64,000 nt of DNA from Blepharisma stoltei (lineage: Eukaryota; Ciliophora; Heterotrichea; Heterotrichida; Blepharismidae): the NCBI GenBank assembly GCA_914767885.1, contig CAJZBQ010000057.1, forward strand, positions 744,001 to 808,000. The letters run 5' to 3'. Shown here in pieces: positions 45,170 to 56,300 of this stretch (positions are counted from its first letter, which is position 1; each line of letters begins with the position of its first letter). The position numbers and the translations under genes are program-made. Below the pieces are notes generated by a model. That model was given only the letters and a program-made list of their open reading frames with translations, was not told where the DNA came from and made no database searches.

Positions 45170-45883
45170 ATGGCACTTACAGCATCAGAACCTCAAAGGT
45201 TAGAAGAAGCTCTTCAGGCAAATCTTTACCTGACTGGAGATCATCCAACTCACACTGATGCAAAGGTGTTCGGAGAACTCTCTGGGACATCTTTTGATAA
45301 GGCCGCTTTCCCTAATCTCTGGGCATGGTTCCAATTCATTAGCCAATTCGCCCCAGAAATCACACAACAATGGCCAGCCCCAGTGCAACAAGCTCCAGCC
45401 CACGTCGAAGCTGCACCAGAACAAAAAGCTGCTGAAGGTGCAGAAGAAGACGATGTCGATCTTTTCGCTGACGATCCTTCTGTGGAAGAAGAAGCTAAAA
45501 AATTAGCAGAAGAAAAAGCCAAAGGAAAGAAAGAAGAGCCAGTTGGCAGAAGCACCGTCGTTTTTGATGTAAAACCAACCACCTCTACCGTCGATTTGGA
45601 CGCTCTCGCAGCCAGAATTATCAACGAAGTTCAATTCCCAGGCCTTAAATGGGGTGCTGAATTTAAGAAGCAGCCAGTTGCCTTCGGAATCTTCAAGCTC
45701 ATGGTCGGATGCGTGATGGAAGACACTGTTGAAACTGAAGCAATCGTTGAGCAAATCATGGAAATGACTGGCCAAATGAATGTGGAAGAAGAAGATGAGG
45801 AAGGAAATGGAACTGGAGTCTGGAATACAGTTGAAGACAATTTAGTTCAAAGTGTGGATATTGCCAACTTCCAGAAACTTTAA
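45170..45883 (+). CDS. Translation elongation factor 1B beta/delta-type subunit (GEF)
   Basis: 237 residues from ATG 45170. An upstream in-frame stretch back to 45125 lacks an ATG. The N-terminal GST-C-like part (RLEEALQANLYLTGDHPTHT, FPNLWAWFQFI) leads to an acidic linker with EEDDVDLFADDPSVEEEAKK, the eEF1B signature. The GEF domain follows (VVFDVKPTTSTVDLDALAAR, LKWGAEFKKQPVAFGIFKL) and ends NLVQSVDIANFQKL, the canonical C-terminus that inserts into eEF1A. It recharges eEF1A with GTP during elongation. Codon usage is more GC-rich than neighbours, as expected for a highly expressed gene. No intron or IES. Confidence 0.95.
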   Translation: MALTASEPQRLEEALQANLYLTGDHPTHTDAKVFGELSGTSFDKAAFPNLWAWFQFISQFAPEITQQWPAPVQQAPAHVEAAPEQKAAEGAEEDDVDLFADDPSVEEEAKKLAEEKAKGKKEEPVGRSTVVFDVKPTTSTVDLDALAARIINEVQFPGLKWGAEFKKQPVAFGIFKLMVGCVMEDTVETEAIVEQIMEMTGQMNVEEEDEEGNGTGVWNTVEDNLVQSVDIANFQKL

Positions 45884-45910
45884 GTAAGCTCTTTCTTTTT
45901 ATAATTATTA

Positions 45911-47500
45911 ATGCTCAGATATAAAATCTATGCTGTAGTCACACACCCAGCATTCCCTAATTATGCCTATAAAGTTTCGTTATTGCTCCTCATAGGAGCG
46001 ATTTATATTTTGCTGAACCCAGAACAGATTGAGCAGAGGGCTTTTGTGTCGGAAAATGCTTTGAGTATACAGACAGCGACTATAACAAGTAAAGATTTAA
46101 GCTATGTCAATAACATAGACAACCTTGAAGAGTTTTTAACCAATAGATTATTCGCAAGCCAGTGGAATAATACTAAAGTTTACTATAACCTGATTAGAGG
46201 AAGTAGAACTGATGGAAAAGATTGCATGGCTTTTATTATACCTTATAGTAAAGAAAAATACATAGGAATTGAAGCTGCTTATGAATTCATTAATTTTGTG
46301 CAGAAAAAAGAGTGGGTTGGAACGAATTTATTGTTTATTTATTATGATGATTCTATTGCTTATGCTGTAGAGTTTAGAAAGTGGCTGGATGAATATATTA
46401 CGCAACCTTCTGAGTATTTTGGGATAATTCGGGAAGCAGTGGAATTTGATCTTTCAAACAGGTTTAGCTATTTTACTGTGGTTTCTGAAGGAATTAATGG
46501 GGTGCAAACTGATGTGGACATGCTTGTATCAGCACTTAGATGCTTTTCGAGGATTGAGGTAATTAATTTTAAGCACCCAGAGCCGGTTTTATACAAAATT
46601 CCTGATGATCTCTCATCTATTTTCCCTAATTTCTTAAGAAAAATAGAAGGCTCCTTATCAAGCTGATATTCTTTATGGAGCGGAAACGTAAACAACGCAT
46701 TTTCCTATGCTCTCGATAAAGGAATTTTATCTTTAGCCATCAAAACAGGTCTAGAAAAAGGCGATAAAGGAAAATCCACTGGAAATGTCAAGCTCCAAAT
46801 AGTAAAACTAATGGAAATGCTAACAAGAACTTTTACTTCTCTTGACGAAACCATGCATGCAGGAAGCTATTTTTATTATTTTTCTGGCAATTGGAAAATG
46901 ATTACTTTAGGCAAATATGCATTTGTGATTGGAATTTTAATTCTTCCTTTAGCATTGCAGTCAATTTTGATATTAAGAGCAGGGTGGTTTAATATTCGCG
47001 CCATTTTATCAACAATTTTCCCTATAATTTTGACAGTTTTTCTGGCTAAAAGCTTTTTAGCAATATTTGTAAGCACAGCTGGGTATTTTTCATTAATTGT
47101 GCTTGCATTGATTCCTTTGCTTTTTTTGAAGAAAGAAGACCATAATTTCCTTCAGGCTTATACAAATGTAAGCTTTGCGGTTACTTTAGTAGTCACATCT
47201 CTACACATTTTGCCGATGATGCTAATATTTATCCCATTAATTCCTCTCAAAATTGTCGCTTTTATGAAACCATCAAGCAAAATACTCAAAAATCTTTATA
47301 AGACTTCTTTAGGGATCATTGCAATTTCTTTGATTTTTGCTCCACTTTCTCTTATAGAAACAAGTTCAAATCCATTGAGTATGATTTCATTGGAAAATTT
47401 ATATGAAATTGAGATAAACTCTTCACATCAGCTTTTATCATTTTTTATTATTATCACTTTCCCATCAATATCACATATAATTTATCTAGCTATTATCTAA
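45911..47500 (+). CDS. GAA1: GPI transamidase subunit GAA1
   Basis: 529 residues with TGA as Trp at 46664 and 46673, and no interruption. After an N-terminal membrane helix (YKVSLLLLIGAIYILLNP) comes a luminal domain with LIRGSRTDGKDCMAFIIPYS, IEAAYEFINFVQKKEWVGTN and FEVINFKHPEP-like text, then TFTSLDETMHAGSYFYYFSG, a strong GAA1 signature. Several membrane helices complete the C-terminal half. GAA1 is part of the ER GPI-transamidase that attaches GPI anchors to proteins; ciliate surface antigens are commonly GPI-anchored. It starts 27 bases after the eEF1B stop. Confidence 0.9.
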
Positions 47501-47604
47501 ACATATTTAAGTCAATATTTAAATTATGGTCAATTGAGATTATGGATATATTTTTTGCAATTAATTGATGATATAAATATTAAAAGGCTGTTTTATTTAA
47601 ATAT

Positions 47605-50322
47605 TTAATGTTTTTTCTTTATAGTAAGTGCTTCTATTGGCCATTTCTCATTCGTGATATCTTTATTGAAAATTTTTGTGTATGCTTCTGCTGTAAAATG
47701 GGGAGCAAATGGATGCAAAATTATAAGCAGAATTTTAAGGTTTTGCTTAGTAGGCTTTGTTTTAACCGTTTCTGTGTGCTCCATAAGTCTTGCAATGACT
47801 ACATGCAGTTTTTTATTCTCAAATGATCTTGTGACTCCATTTAATCATTTTGAGTAGTCTTCTTCATCATTTTCTGCTAGTTCTCCTTCTACTATATTTC
47901 ATATATTCCCTAGCCATTTTTTCATAGTTTTTAGTAACCCCCCATCCCATTCTATTTGACTTTCACTAGGTGCTGAAAATAAAATAGCTAATCTTAATAC
48001 GTCAGCTCCCCATTCTTCTATAATTTCTAAAAAATTTCACCATCCATGATGGCGAAGGCCGCAGTCCGACAGAAAAACAGGAGTTTTCCAAAACTCGGGG
48101 TCATTTAATAAAATGGTGGCCCCGAAGGGCCACGGGGTCTGATGGGGTGTGATTTCCGGGGTGGGAGCAGGTTTGGGCTGACTGGGCCTCTCCTCGACCC
48201 ACAGACGAAAGACCGACGGCGCAATACCAAGCAGGCACTTCTGGAGGAGCATTATGCTGCCTGTAATTGGCGGAGAGGTAGTTCCAGAAGGAGGCTTTGG
48301 ACGTTTCCCTCATACCCTGAGCACTACCAGGGGTTAAGAGAGTCCTTTGCTGAAGTTTTTTTGGTCCAAGCAGGGTCTCGGGTGAGTCTCCCCGAAAGAT
48401 GTCGACGTCACCATTTTTGATGACGTCGACAAAAAAGGGCGTTAGGTGGCTTTGGTGACTAGCGCCACATTGAGCGTGAAGCTGGAGCTCGACTGGATCA
48501 GGGGCTGAAATAAACCCCGCTTTTACCCTCTCTAATTAATACTCTCTCTATAAATTTCTAAAGGATTTATTCCATTTTTCTTGCTTTTTGACATTTTTTC
48601 ATGAGTAATTTCGACTCCTTCTAAATTTGTTGCTTCTTCTGCTGTTATGTATTTTCCATCTTTTTTGTAAGTTTTGCCTAGCACCAGCCCTTGTGTAAGT
48701 AGATTTGAAAAAGGCTCATCACAAGCTAAATAGCCTTCATCTCTAAGGACTTTATGGATAAATCTTGCATATAATAAATGCATAATTGCATGCTCACTAC
48801 CACCGATATATAGATCGACAGGCAGCCACTTTTTAGCTTTTTCTCTATCAAAAATATCAAAGTCATTTCCAGGGTCTGCATATCTTAAATAATACCATGA
48901 AGAGTCCACAAAAGTGTCTAAAGTGTCTATTTCTTTTCCACCTGGGGTTCCACAATAAGGGCATCTCTCAGTTCTCCATTCAACTAAATCGTCTCCTTTT
49001 TGTGGAAGCATAACTGGAAGTCTGTAATTTGGAACATGACCGTGAATGATACAGTTAATCATAGGTATAGGAACACCCCAATATCTTTGACGAGAAACCA
49101 GCCAATCACGCAAATTATAGCAAGCTTTAGGAGAAATTGCGTCCTTGGACTTCAAAATTTCTTTGAGTCTGGGAATTGCTTCAGAAATTGAAAGTCCAGT
49201 GAATTCTCCACAGTTTATTAGTTTATCTTTATCAAAAACTTTTTTTACATCAATAGGTGAGCCTGTCACAGCTTTTAAGTCTTTATCGTCATGGCCTGGA
49301 ATTCCCATTTTGCACCCAGTTCCTTGAGTCTAATTATAATTTACCATAAGAACATATTCAGCTATAGCAATTGGAATTTCTTCATTAGTTACTGGATGAA
49401 TTGCTTTATGGCTAGAAATCACTATGATTTGAGTTCCAATTTTTCTCGTAGTTTCTGGCTTTTTTCTGATAGTTTCTAAGAATTTTTTTTCTTCTTCATT
49501 AAGATTCATCTTTGCTAATATAGGATGCTCAGGAGAAACTAGTATAAAAGTTGTCCCTAAAATGCCTTCAATGTTTGTAGTAAATGCTGACAGATTTTCA
49601 TCTGTTTCTTTTATAGCAAAATTAATAGCAAATCCTTTGGTTTTCCCAATCCAGCCTCTTTGCATTTCTTTTACATAATCAGGCCATTGAAGTTTATCAA
49701 GCCCTTTAAGTAGCTCATCTGCATATTCTGTGATTTTAAAGTATCATTGTCTCATAGGTTTTCTTTCAACAAGAGCTCCTGATCTTCATGCCCTTCCGTT
49801 TTCATCAACTTGCTCATTTGCGAGTACAGTCTGATCTATTGGGTCTCAGTTCAAATACCCTTCAGTCTTATATGCAAGTCCTTTTTTAAATAGTAAAAGA
49901 AACAGCCACTGGGTTCACCTATAGTAGTCTGGCATGCACGTTCATACTTCTCTATCCCAATCAAATCTTAGTCCAAGGCTGTCCATTTGTTTCCTCATTT
50001 GAAAGATGTTTTGAAATGTCCATAAATGCGGTTCAATGTTTTTTTCTTTTGCCGCATTTTCTGCAGGGAGTCCAAAAGCGTCCCAACCCATTGGATGAAG
50101 TACATTTTTTCCTTTTAAATGTTCAAATAATGCAATAGCCTCACTTATAGCATATACCCTTACATGCCCTATATGCAGATTTCCAGAGGGATAAGGAAAC
50201 ATAGAAAGACAATAGAACTTTTCTCCGTTCCTTTTTTGTATAGGATTATTTCTCCAAAGTTGCTGCCACTTAGTTTCTACTTCTTTGAAATGATAATTAC
50301 GGAATAATAATCTGTAAGCCAT
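47605..50322 (-). CDS. Leucyl-tRNA synthetase, bacterial/mitochondrial type
   Basis: About 723 residues after removing a 15-nt intron and a 531-base insert. Class Ia motifs are intact: FPYPSGNLHIGHVRVY (HIGH) and ITHEKMSKSKKNGI (KMSKS), with DSSWYYLRYADP between. In the editing (CP1) domain the threonine-rich motif, usually TTRPDT, is degraded to FTTNIEGILG, as in editing-deficient mitochondrial enzymes, while the GHDDKD site keeps its Asp. The enzyme charges tRNA-Leu, probably in mitochondria; this is inferred from the type and from the short length (bacterial forms are about 860). Junctions: YVLMTQGTGCKMG (intron) and NPLEIIEEWGADV (insert). ATG 50320-50322, stop 47605-47607. Confidence 0.92.
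48030..48560. mobile_element. Retroposon-like insertion in LeuRS, same family as the NRDE2 insert
   Basis: 531 GC-rich bases between diverged direct repeats (minus strand TTAGAAATTTATAGAGAG and TTAGAAATTATAGAAGAA). Deletion gives the conserved PLEIIEEWGADV. Internal blocks shared with 23417-23863 in the same order are GAAGGAGGC (48287), GAGCACTACCAGGG (48319), GAGTCTCCCCGAAAG (48384) and GGCTGAAATAAACCCC (48503). A 15-base inverted repeat, TGTCGACGTCA/TGACGTCGACA, lies near 48400-48432. Confidence 0.85.
49331..49345 (-). other. 15-nt intron in LeuRS
   Basis: On the coding strand GTAAATTATAATTAG sits between YVLM and TQGTGCKMG. It holds the in-frame TAG. Removal restores the highly conserved stretch of the editing domain. 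Confidence 0.93.
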
Positions 50323-50327
50323 TTATT
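50323..50327. promoter_or_regulatory. 5-base gap between divergent start codons
   Basis: The ATG of LeuRS (50322, minus) and the ATG of the helical-repeat gene (50328, plus) are separated by only five bases. Promoter elements of each gene must lie within the other's coding region or untranslated leader. Both starts are supported by the protein N-termini. Confidence 0.6.
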
Positions 50328-51749
50328 ATGCTTTTTAGAAGAAGTCTAAGATTTTTCAATTTTCGTTTCTTCTCTGAGGTACAGAAAGCTATAAATCCTA
50401 TGAAAGATTTAATCACACAGATAGAAAACAATATAAATGCGGTAGAATTGATGAAAAAAGAAAGAGAAATGAGTGAGGTTGCTCAAGAAAGAAAAAGGGC
50501 TTTGAATGATTTAGAACAGACAGCGGCGTTTAAGGTGCATGAGTTTGATAATGAAAATTTGTTAAAGATATTGAAAATTTATGCTGAAAATGACCAAGGG
50601 ACTGAAAAGTTACTGTCAGCGATTTCTTCACAGATATACAGAAGAATTCATTCATTTTCGTATCAAGAATTGTCAGATATTGTATTTTATCTTTATAACT
50701 GGGAGTATGAATCACGAGTTTTTGATGTTATAGACAATTTATTGATCAAAAATCCATTTGAAATCACTCCTGAGATGGCTGCAAGGATTTCATTAGCGTA
50801 TGGAATGAAGAAAAAAGGATCAGACACATTGTTCAAAATTATTACCAATATATTTTTGACAAAGAAAGCAGAAATTAATGCAGAAAACGGAATTATGATT
50901 ATCACAGGGCTTTATAAAAAAGAGTATAAAGATTTTGCACTTTTAAGAGCTATTGAAGAATGGGCTGTAAGTAAAGCAGAAACAATGAACCCTTCACAGA
51001 TTTCTCAATTGTTTTACTGCTTAATTAAATTAGAAAGCCCTGATTCTGTGCTAGAAAAAATAGAAAATTCCTTTAAAATTCAAGATTTCCAAGCAAAAGA
51101 TATAGAAAAAGTCTTAGGGTGTTATTTATTTAAAAATAGAGCTTTGCCAAATGGAAAATTATTAGACCGCTGCATAGAGCTAATAAGCAAAAACCAAATA
51201 ACTCCATCTGAGCTAGTTCAATTAATTTACACATTATCTCAACACAACAACACTGCAGATATTTTCACTGAAATTGAAAAATTGATCGTGAATTCAATAG
51301 AAAGTTTCACCCAAGAAGAAATTGTTTACCTATTTGTAGCATTAATTCGAACTGGCAAAGAAACTCCTAGTATTTTATCAATTCTTAAGCCTTGTCTTGA
51401 TACAAATATTGACGCAAAATATTTATCAATGATTTATGCATCGATTCTTCGTAGAGGTAATCTTTATATTGAAACTCTAGAACCTTTATTCAAATGGACA
51501 GCGACTTGTATTAAAGGGAATATTCTTGACACTCAGTCAATTATTGCAGCACTTTACACTTTGCTTCATCTAAAATACCAAAATCTAGAGTTTTGGTCCA
51601 ATATCTTAAAATGCATTAAAGACATAAAAATCCGAAGTGCTGATGAGTATATACAAATTTATAAAATAACTCAAAGGATTGGGAAACTTGATTTAGACGT
51701 AGGAGAAGTTTTAGAATTTTTGTCTAGAAGATATGAAAACCCTAATTAA
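50328..51749 (+). CDS. Mitochondrial helical-repeat protein (OPR/FASTK-like)
   Basis: 473 residues with no interruption. The first 16 residues (MLFRRSLRFFNFRFFS) are basic, aromatic and without acid, a clear mitochondrial-type presequence. The remainder is a succession of 35-40 residue helical pairs (YQELSDIVFYLYNWEYESRV, PSQISQLFYCLIKLESPD, PSELVQLIYTLSQHNNTADI, TQEEIVYLFVALIRTGKETP). This pattern is typical of organellar RNA-binding repeat families such as OPR or FASTK-like proteins. No RAP domain is visible at the C-terminus. A role in mitochondrial RNA metabolism is inferred from type and targeting. It shares an extremely short divergent region with mitochondrial-type LeuRS. Confidence 0.72.
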   Translation: MLFRRSLRFFNFRFFSEVQKAINPMKDLITQIENNINAVELMKKEREMSEVAQERKRALNDLEQTAAFKVHEFDNENLLKILKIYAENDQGTEKLLSAISSQIYRRIHSFSYQELSDIVFYLYNWEYESRVFDVIDNLLIKNPFEITPEMAARISLAYGMKKKGSDTLFKIITNIFLTKKAEINAENGIMIITGLYKKEYKDFALLRAIEEWAVSKAETMNPSQISQLFYCLIKLESPDSVLEKIENSFKIQDFQAKDIEKVLGCYLFKNRALPNGKLLDRCIELISKNQITPSELVQLIYTLSQHNNTADIFTEIEKLIVNSIESFTQEEIVYLFVALIRTGKETPSILSILKPCLDTNIDAKYLSMIYASILRRGNLYIETLEPLFKWTATCIKGNILDTQSIIAALYTLLHLKYQNLEFWSNILKCIKDIKIRSADEYIQIYKITQRIGKLDLDVGEVLEFLSRRYENPN

Positions 51750-51763
51750 ATAAGATAATTTAA

Positions 51764-53241
51764 ATGGAAAATAGCTTTGGCTCAGATTTAGAGCAGTATT
51801 TGAGAGACTATTCGGCTTCAAAGGTTTATAAAGCAGCAAGAAATTTGCAGCTCCCGCTAAGCGAAAATACTAGAAAACAAAACCAGCTTGGCCTAATAGA
51901 AAAGAATGAATTATTAGAAATTGAAAACAAGAAATTGACTATTAAAATAAGAGAATTAGAGCATAAATGGTCAGAAGAGAGAAAAGAATTAATTGATTCT
52001 CACCTTTATAAAATCGAAGAAATTGAAAATAAAAATAGTCAGCTTAGAAAAACCATCACAAATTTGGAAATTGAATTGAAAAATGCACAAAATGAATTAA
52101 ATTCATACCAATGCAAGCATGAATATCTTGAACTAAAAGCGAAATCGTTAACTCCCCCCCCCTCCGTGAGCGAACAAAACCATTAGAAAAATCGCCATTT
52201 TTTGACCAAAAAACCACCTCCGTGTGAGTGAACAAAAATTTTTTTAATAGAAAAAATTTTAATGGAAAAAAATTTTGATATATAAGTGATAATTAGTATA
52301 ATGAAATCTAGAGCTAATTCTGTTTAATTTTAAACAAATTGCGTTTTAAAACATAAATTTTGCAAATTAAATTAATATTTGCTTCCCAATTTTTGCAAAT
52401 TAGGATTTTTTTAAATTTCGAAAAAAAATTTTTTTTAAAAAATTATATATAAATTTTTTTTAAAAAAAAAAAATTAACCCCCCTCCGTGAGCGAACAAAA
52501 ATTTTTTTGTTCGCTCACGGAGGGGGGGGGGGAGTAAGAAATTTTCAGGAAAACCGCTCAGAGCTGCTAAAAGAAGTAGAAAAGTTAACTGATAAACTTT
52601 TCAAATTCAAACAGAAAAAATATACTTTCAAAGGAGACTGTTAATTTTTCTATTAAATTTAGAAATCAATTTCCTTCGGAAAATAAAATATGGTAGATAA
52701 ATAATAGAAATTATGGCTTGCATATGCATATGAACAATTTAATGAAATGAGCCTAAAATATAAAGCCATTGAAGATGAATTAGAAATCTGTAAGGAAGAG
52801 AAGAGAGAAGCAGATAAAAAAATTTCGATGTTAGAGCAGACACTGAGACATATGTGTGAAGAAAAAGATATGAGGATAGAAAGATTACAGTTTCTTATTA
52901 GAGAAAAAACTCCTCTAAAACCAAAAGAAAACTTATCAAGGACAGTCACTCCGCTGACTGACAGAAACACAAGGTCAATTTCTCCTATGGCAACATCGAG
53001 AAGCACTTTTGATTTAACAAAAACAATGGAAACAACTGCAACTACGAAACTCTCTGAAGACTTCAGTGCTGACATCAAAAATCTTGAAAAATCCCACAAG
53101 AAATTAAAGCAAAAATATATTTCTCTGATAACCTCGAGAGCTCATGAGTCAGAGCTCATAAAAGCATATAACAAAATTAATATCAATGAAAAAGCATTGA
53201 GTGATTTTCAAAAAAAGCAGAAAAAAATATACTGAAATTAA
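51764..53241 (+). CDS. Coiled-coil protein, split by two IESs
   Basis: 329 residues after removing 52149-52534 and 52621-52722, exactly in frame. Residues about 50-290 are mostly coiled coil (LLEIENKKLTIKIRELEHKW, KEEKREADKKISMLEQTL). A Ser/Thr-rich segment lies between (LSRTVTPLTDRNTRSISPMA), with TP and SP sites that could be phosphorylated. No known domain was recognised; cytoskeletal or basal-body proteins often look like this, but that is only a suggestion. It starts 14 bases after the preceding stop. The C-terminus ends KKQKKIYWN after a TGA-Trp. Confidence 0.75.
52149..52534 (-). mobile_element. Family M MITE, reversed, near-consensus, in coiled-coil gene
   Basis: 386 bp, TA-bounded. 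Left CTCCCCCCCCTCCGTGAGCG, right GTTCGCTCACGGAGG plus G-run and AG. Excision gives AKSLRNFQENRSELL in frame. It is nearly identical, in reverse, to the copies at 3946 and 60970. Confidence 0.92.
52621..52722 (+). other. Short TA-bounded IES (102 or 108 bp)
   Basis: It lies between QKK and YAYEQFNEMSL. The unexcised frame stops at 52641-52643. Two TAT codons on the right side both keep frame, so the right edge is 52722 or 52728. Confidence 0.7.
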
Positions 53242-53369
53242 TTGAGCTGGGCTAATAAAAATATCCAACATAAAATATCTTATTTTTTTAATTAATTATT
53301 TTTAATAATACTCAGTATAGTCTTAGAATCAAAAAGCTTTAATTTGTAAAAATAAATTTTAATAAAGGT

Positions 53370-56300
53370 TTAAAGCTCATTTACTGTCATAACTGCTAGC
53401 GAATCATTAATTCTTGGACCAATTTCTTGAATTTTGCTTCCTAAATCTCCAACGTTTCTTGCTTTTCCAAGCACCCCTCCAGAGCCCATAGGCAGTAATG
53501 AGTTTACAGCTGATCCAAACTTGCTTGCTGTTATAAACCCTATAATTCCAAGGAAAATAAATGCGAAAATCAAAATCAATATCAGCAGAGTAATTAAAAA
53601 CATTTTTATCAGTTTTCCTTTTCCCATTCCCATATGCTCAATCGCACCATTTGCTATTTCACTGCGAATATATTCCAGAGCCGCATCAAATTCTTGCACA
53701 TTCATGCAACCACTTCCATCTGCATCAAACTTTGAAAAAATTTCCAATAGCCTTTGCATGGTAAATTCCAAGTCAAAAAATTTCATAATTTGGGCAAACT
53801 CTTCAAAATCAAGCTCTCCTGAATGGTCTTTGTCCAGCATATGGAAGATTTGGTCTGTATCTCCTCCTGAATCCATTTTTTCTTTTAATTTTTCAAGATC
53901 ACTTTTGCCAGACCTAGCTTCTTCTTCAGATTCTCCTATTAATTTCAGTCTTTTAATAAGTGTTACGACTTGCTGAATTTTAACAGGGTCAAATTCACAA
54001 AATCTCCCAGCCATGCCAGCTAGGCCATTCCAGTCTCCTTTTCCAAGTGCTATAAACCCAGCTATGATATTTTCATCAATTTCATATGTTTTTGACAGTT
54101 TATAAGCAGCTTTATCTCTGCTTTCTAAGCTATTATCTGACTGGAATAGAGCTACAAGTCCACATAACAAAGATAAAGTTTCAGGCTTCACATTTGGCAT
54201 TAAAGCAAGCCCTAAGCTAGGCATTGCAGCTAAGACTGCACTTTTATACTTATTTGGATCTGTGCATACCAAAAAGAATGCATCCAGAACAATAATATCA
54301 GCATTTTCCTTTTCTTTGCCAGGTTTTACAGGCAATCTTAAGTTTTTCGGGATATTTGATACAATATAGTCTACAAATGGAAATAGGACTTCTCCCATGC
54401 CGTCACGACCATAGTCTAGATCTTTTTGCAGTTTTCCTAGTAGTTTTACTATAGAATCAACAACTGGGATTGGAATTTTTGGGTAGCGCTGATTAATTAT
54501 CCTAGGAAGCCATGTAAATTCTTTCAAGTTTAATGGATTCTTAGGGACTGCTAATGTAAAAAGCTCTTTCAGTGCGTCTTCTGGGATGCCAAACTCCTCT
54601 TTAGCGAACCCTAAAAATGCTTCAAGCTCCCCCATTGCATAAAGCAAAAACATTTTCCCTGGCTTAGACTTAGCTGGCATTTCAACCTTTGTAAGCTTTT
54701 CTAAAAATTTCTTTATAAATGGTAAAAGTTCTCTATAGCGGTCATCAAGCTTTTTTTGGACCAAAGCTATCATTATTTCAGGAGCGTTTTCTACATAATT
54801 TTCTTTTAGTTCCATTTTATAATAATCTGAGTTCGCAGCCCTTGTTACCCCTTTTGCCATTAAATTATACTGTTTCCTTACAGATCCTACAAGGCTTTGT
54901 ATAAGTCCTGAGGGTATATTTAAATTATTGTGGTCAATATATTCCTCAACTTTATCAGTAGCATTAAAAAGCATGGTAGAATTTCCATTGAAAATGTGGA
55001 CTAAGTACTTTAAAATTTCATAGTGGTCAAAGCTTTCTCCAAGGATTCTCATGACGATTGGGACAACTTCTACGTCTCCTTCACCAATCCCTAGAATTAA
55101 ATCAAGAATGATCCCTCCCGCCTTTTTCTTGTACTCATTTAAGAGAATTCGCCTCATATTAGGATTTCTTCAGAGTCTCTTGAAGCCGATTTTTTCAATA
55201 AGTGCTTCTTTGTAAGGGTTTCCGATTGAATTTGTATTAGAAGCTTCAATGTCGTTTGTCATGTCTGCTTCTAAAAATCTGGTGTGATTAGGTGAAGTTT
55301 CGATTTCTAGATCAATATCCATACGAATGTTGTCGTTAAACATGTTTTCTTTAACATCATATGGCATTTTCTTACTTTCCTCCCTTTAAATTGGAACAAA
55401 AATGTCAAGGGCAATTTCTTTTTTCCGAATTTTTTATATAATTTATCGATTCAAAGTATTAGCTTTGTTTAAATACTATTCTATTGCGCTTTCCCATTTA
55501 AAATAGAGCAGTTTATAGGAAAATTTTCGATTTGGTTTATTAAATTTAGTATTAAAAAACTATTTATATATAAATTATATTTTTATGAATGAGGATAATT
55601 TATCTTATGGATGTAAATTTACATTATTTTTGGGAAGAGTTAGATATTCAGAGTTAAACTAATTAAAAAATGTCAATTTAGCGGCAGGGATAAATATATT
55701 TCACTAAATATCTTCAGGCTATTAGCGTTAAATTCAGCCTAGAACAGGATAAAATGCTTTGCAAAGCTTTTAATAGTAGTGCTTGTTGTGACTCATCTTT
55801 TTCTTGCAATCTCTGCAAATTCATAAAAAAGAGCCCTAATTGTACCCATGCATCCAGATCTCCTGACATAGCTTGAAATATTGAAGCAGCTAAAGCGGAA
55901 CTAATGGGTGGTGACGAAAGCCTTTCACAAATGCTCTGAAACGAAAGCTCCAAGCTTTCTTTAGTTTTATAACAATATGGCAAAAACCCTTGTGCAATAC
56001 TTGGATCAATTTCAAGCCTAACTGCTAATGGGCCAATTCCTGATGAAAGAGCATCAATTGAGTTAAAAGAAAGCATGATCAGGATAAGCAGCATATCTTG
56101 GTCTACTTCTAAAAAATCTCCTAAAGCATCAATTGTTTCTATAACTCCATGTGGATTTCGAGAACATAGCGCTGTCAAGCTCTGCAGAAGCCTTGGGTCA
56201 TGATATATCTTTGTACACAACAATTGATTGGTTTTACTTTCAATTTTCCAACAACTATGATCGCCTTTAGCCAATTTTACCAAAAATTCGAGCTCGGGAG

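Noticed and set aside
48101-48420. ORFs on both strands in the LeuRS insert
   Set aside because: They fall in the retroposon-like insert and are not shared with the related NRDE2 insert.
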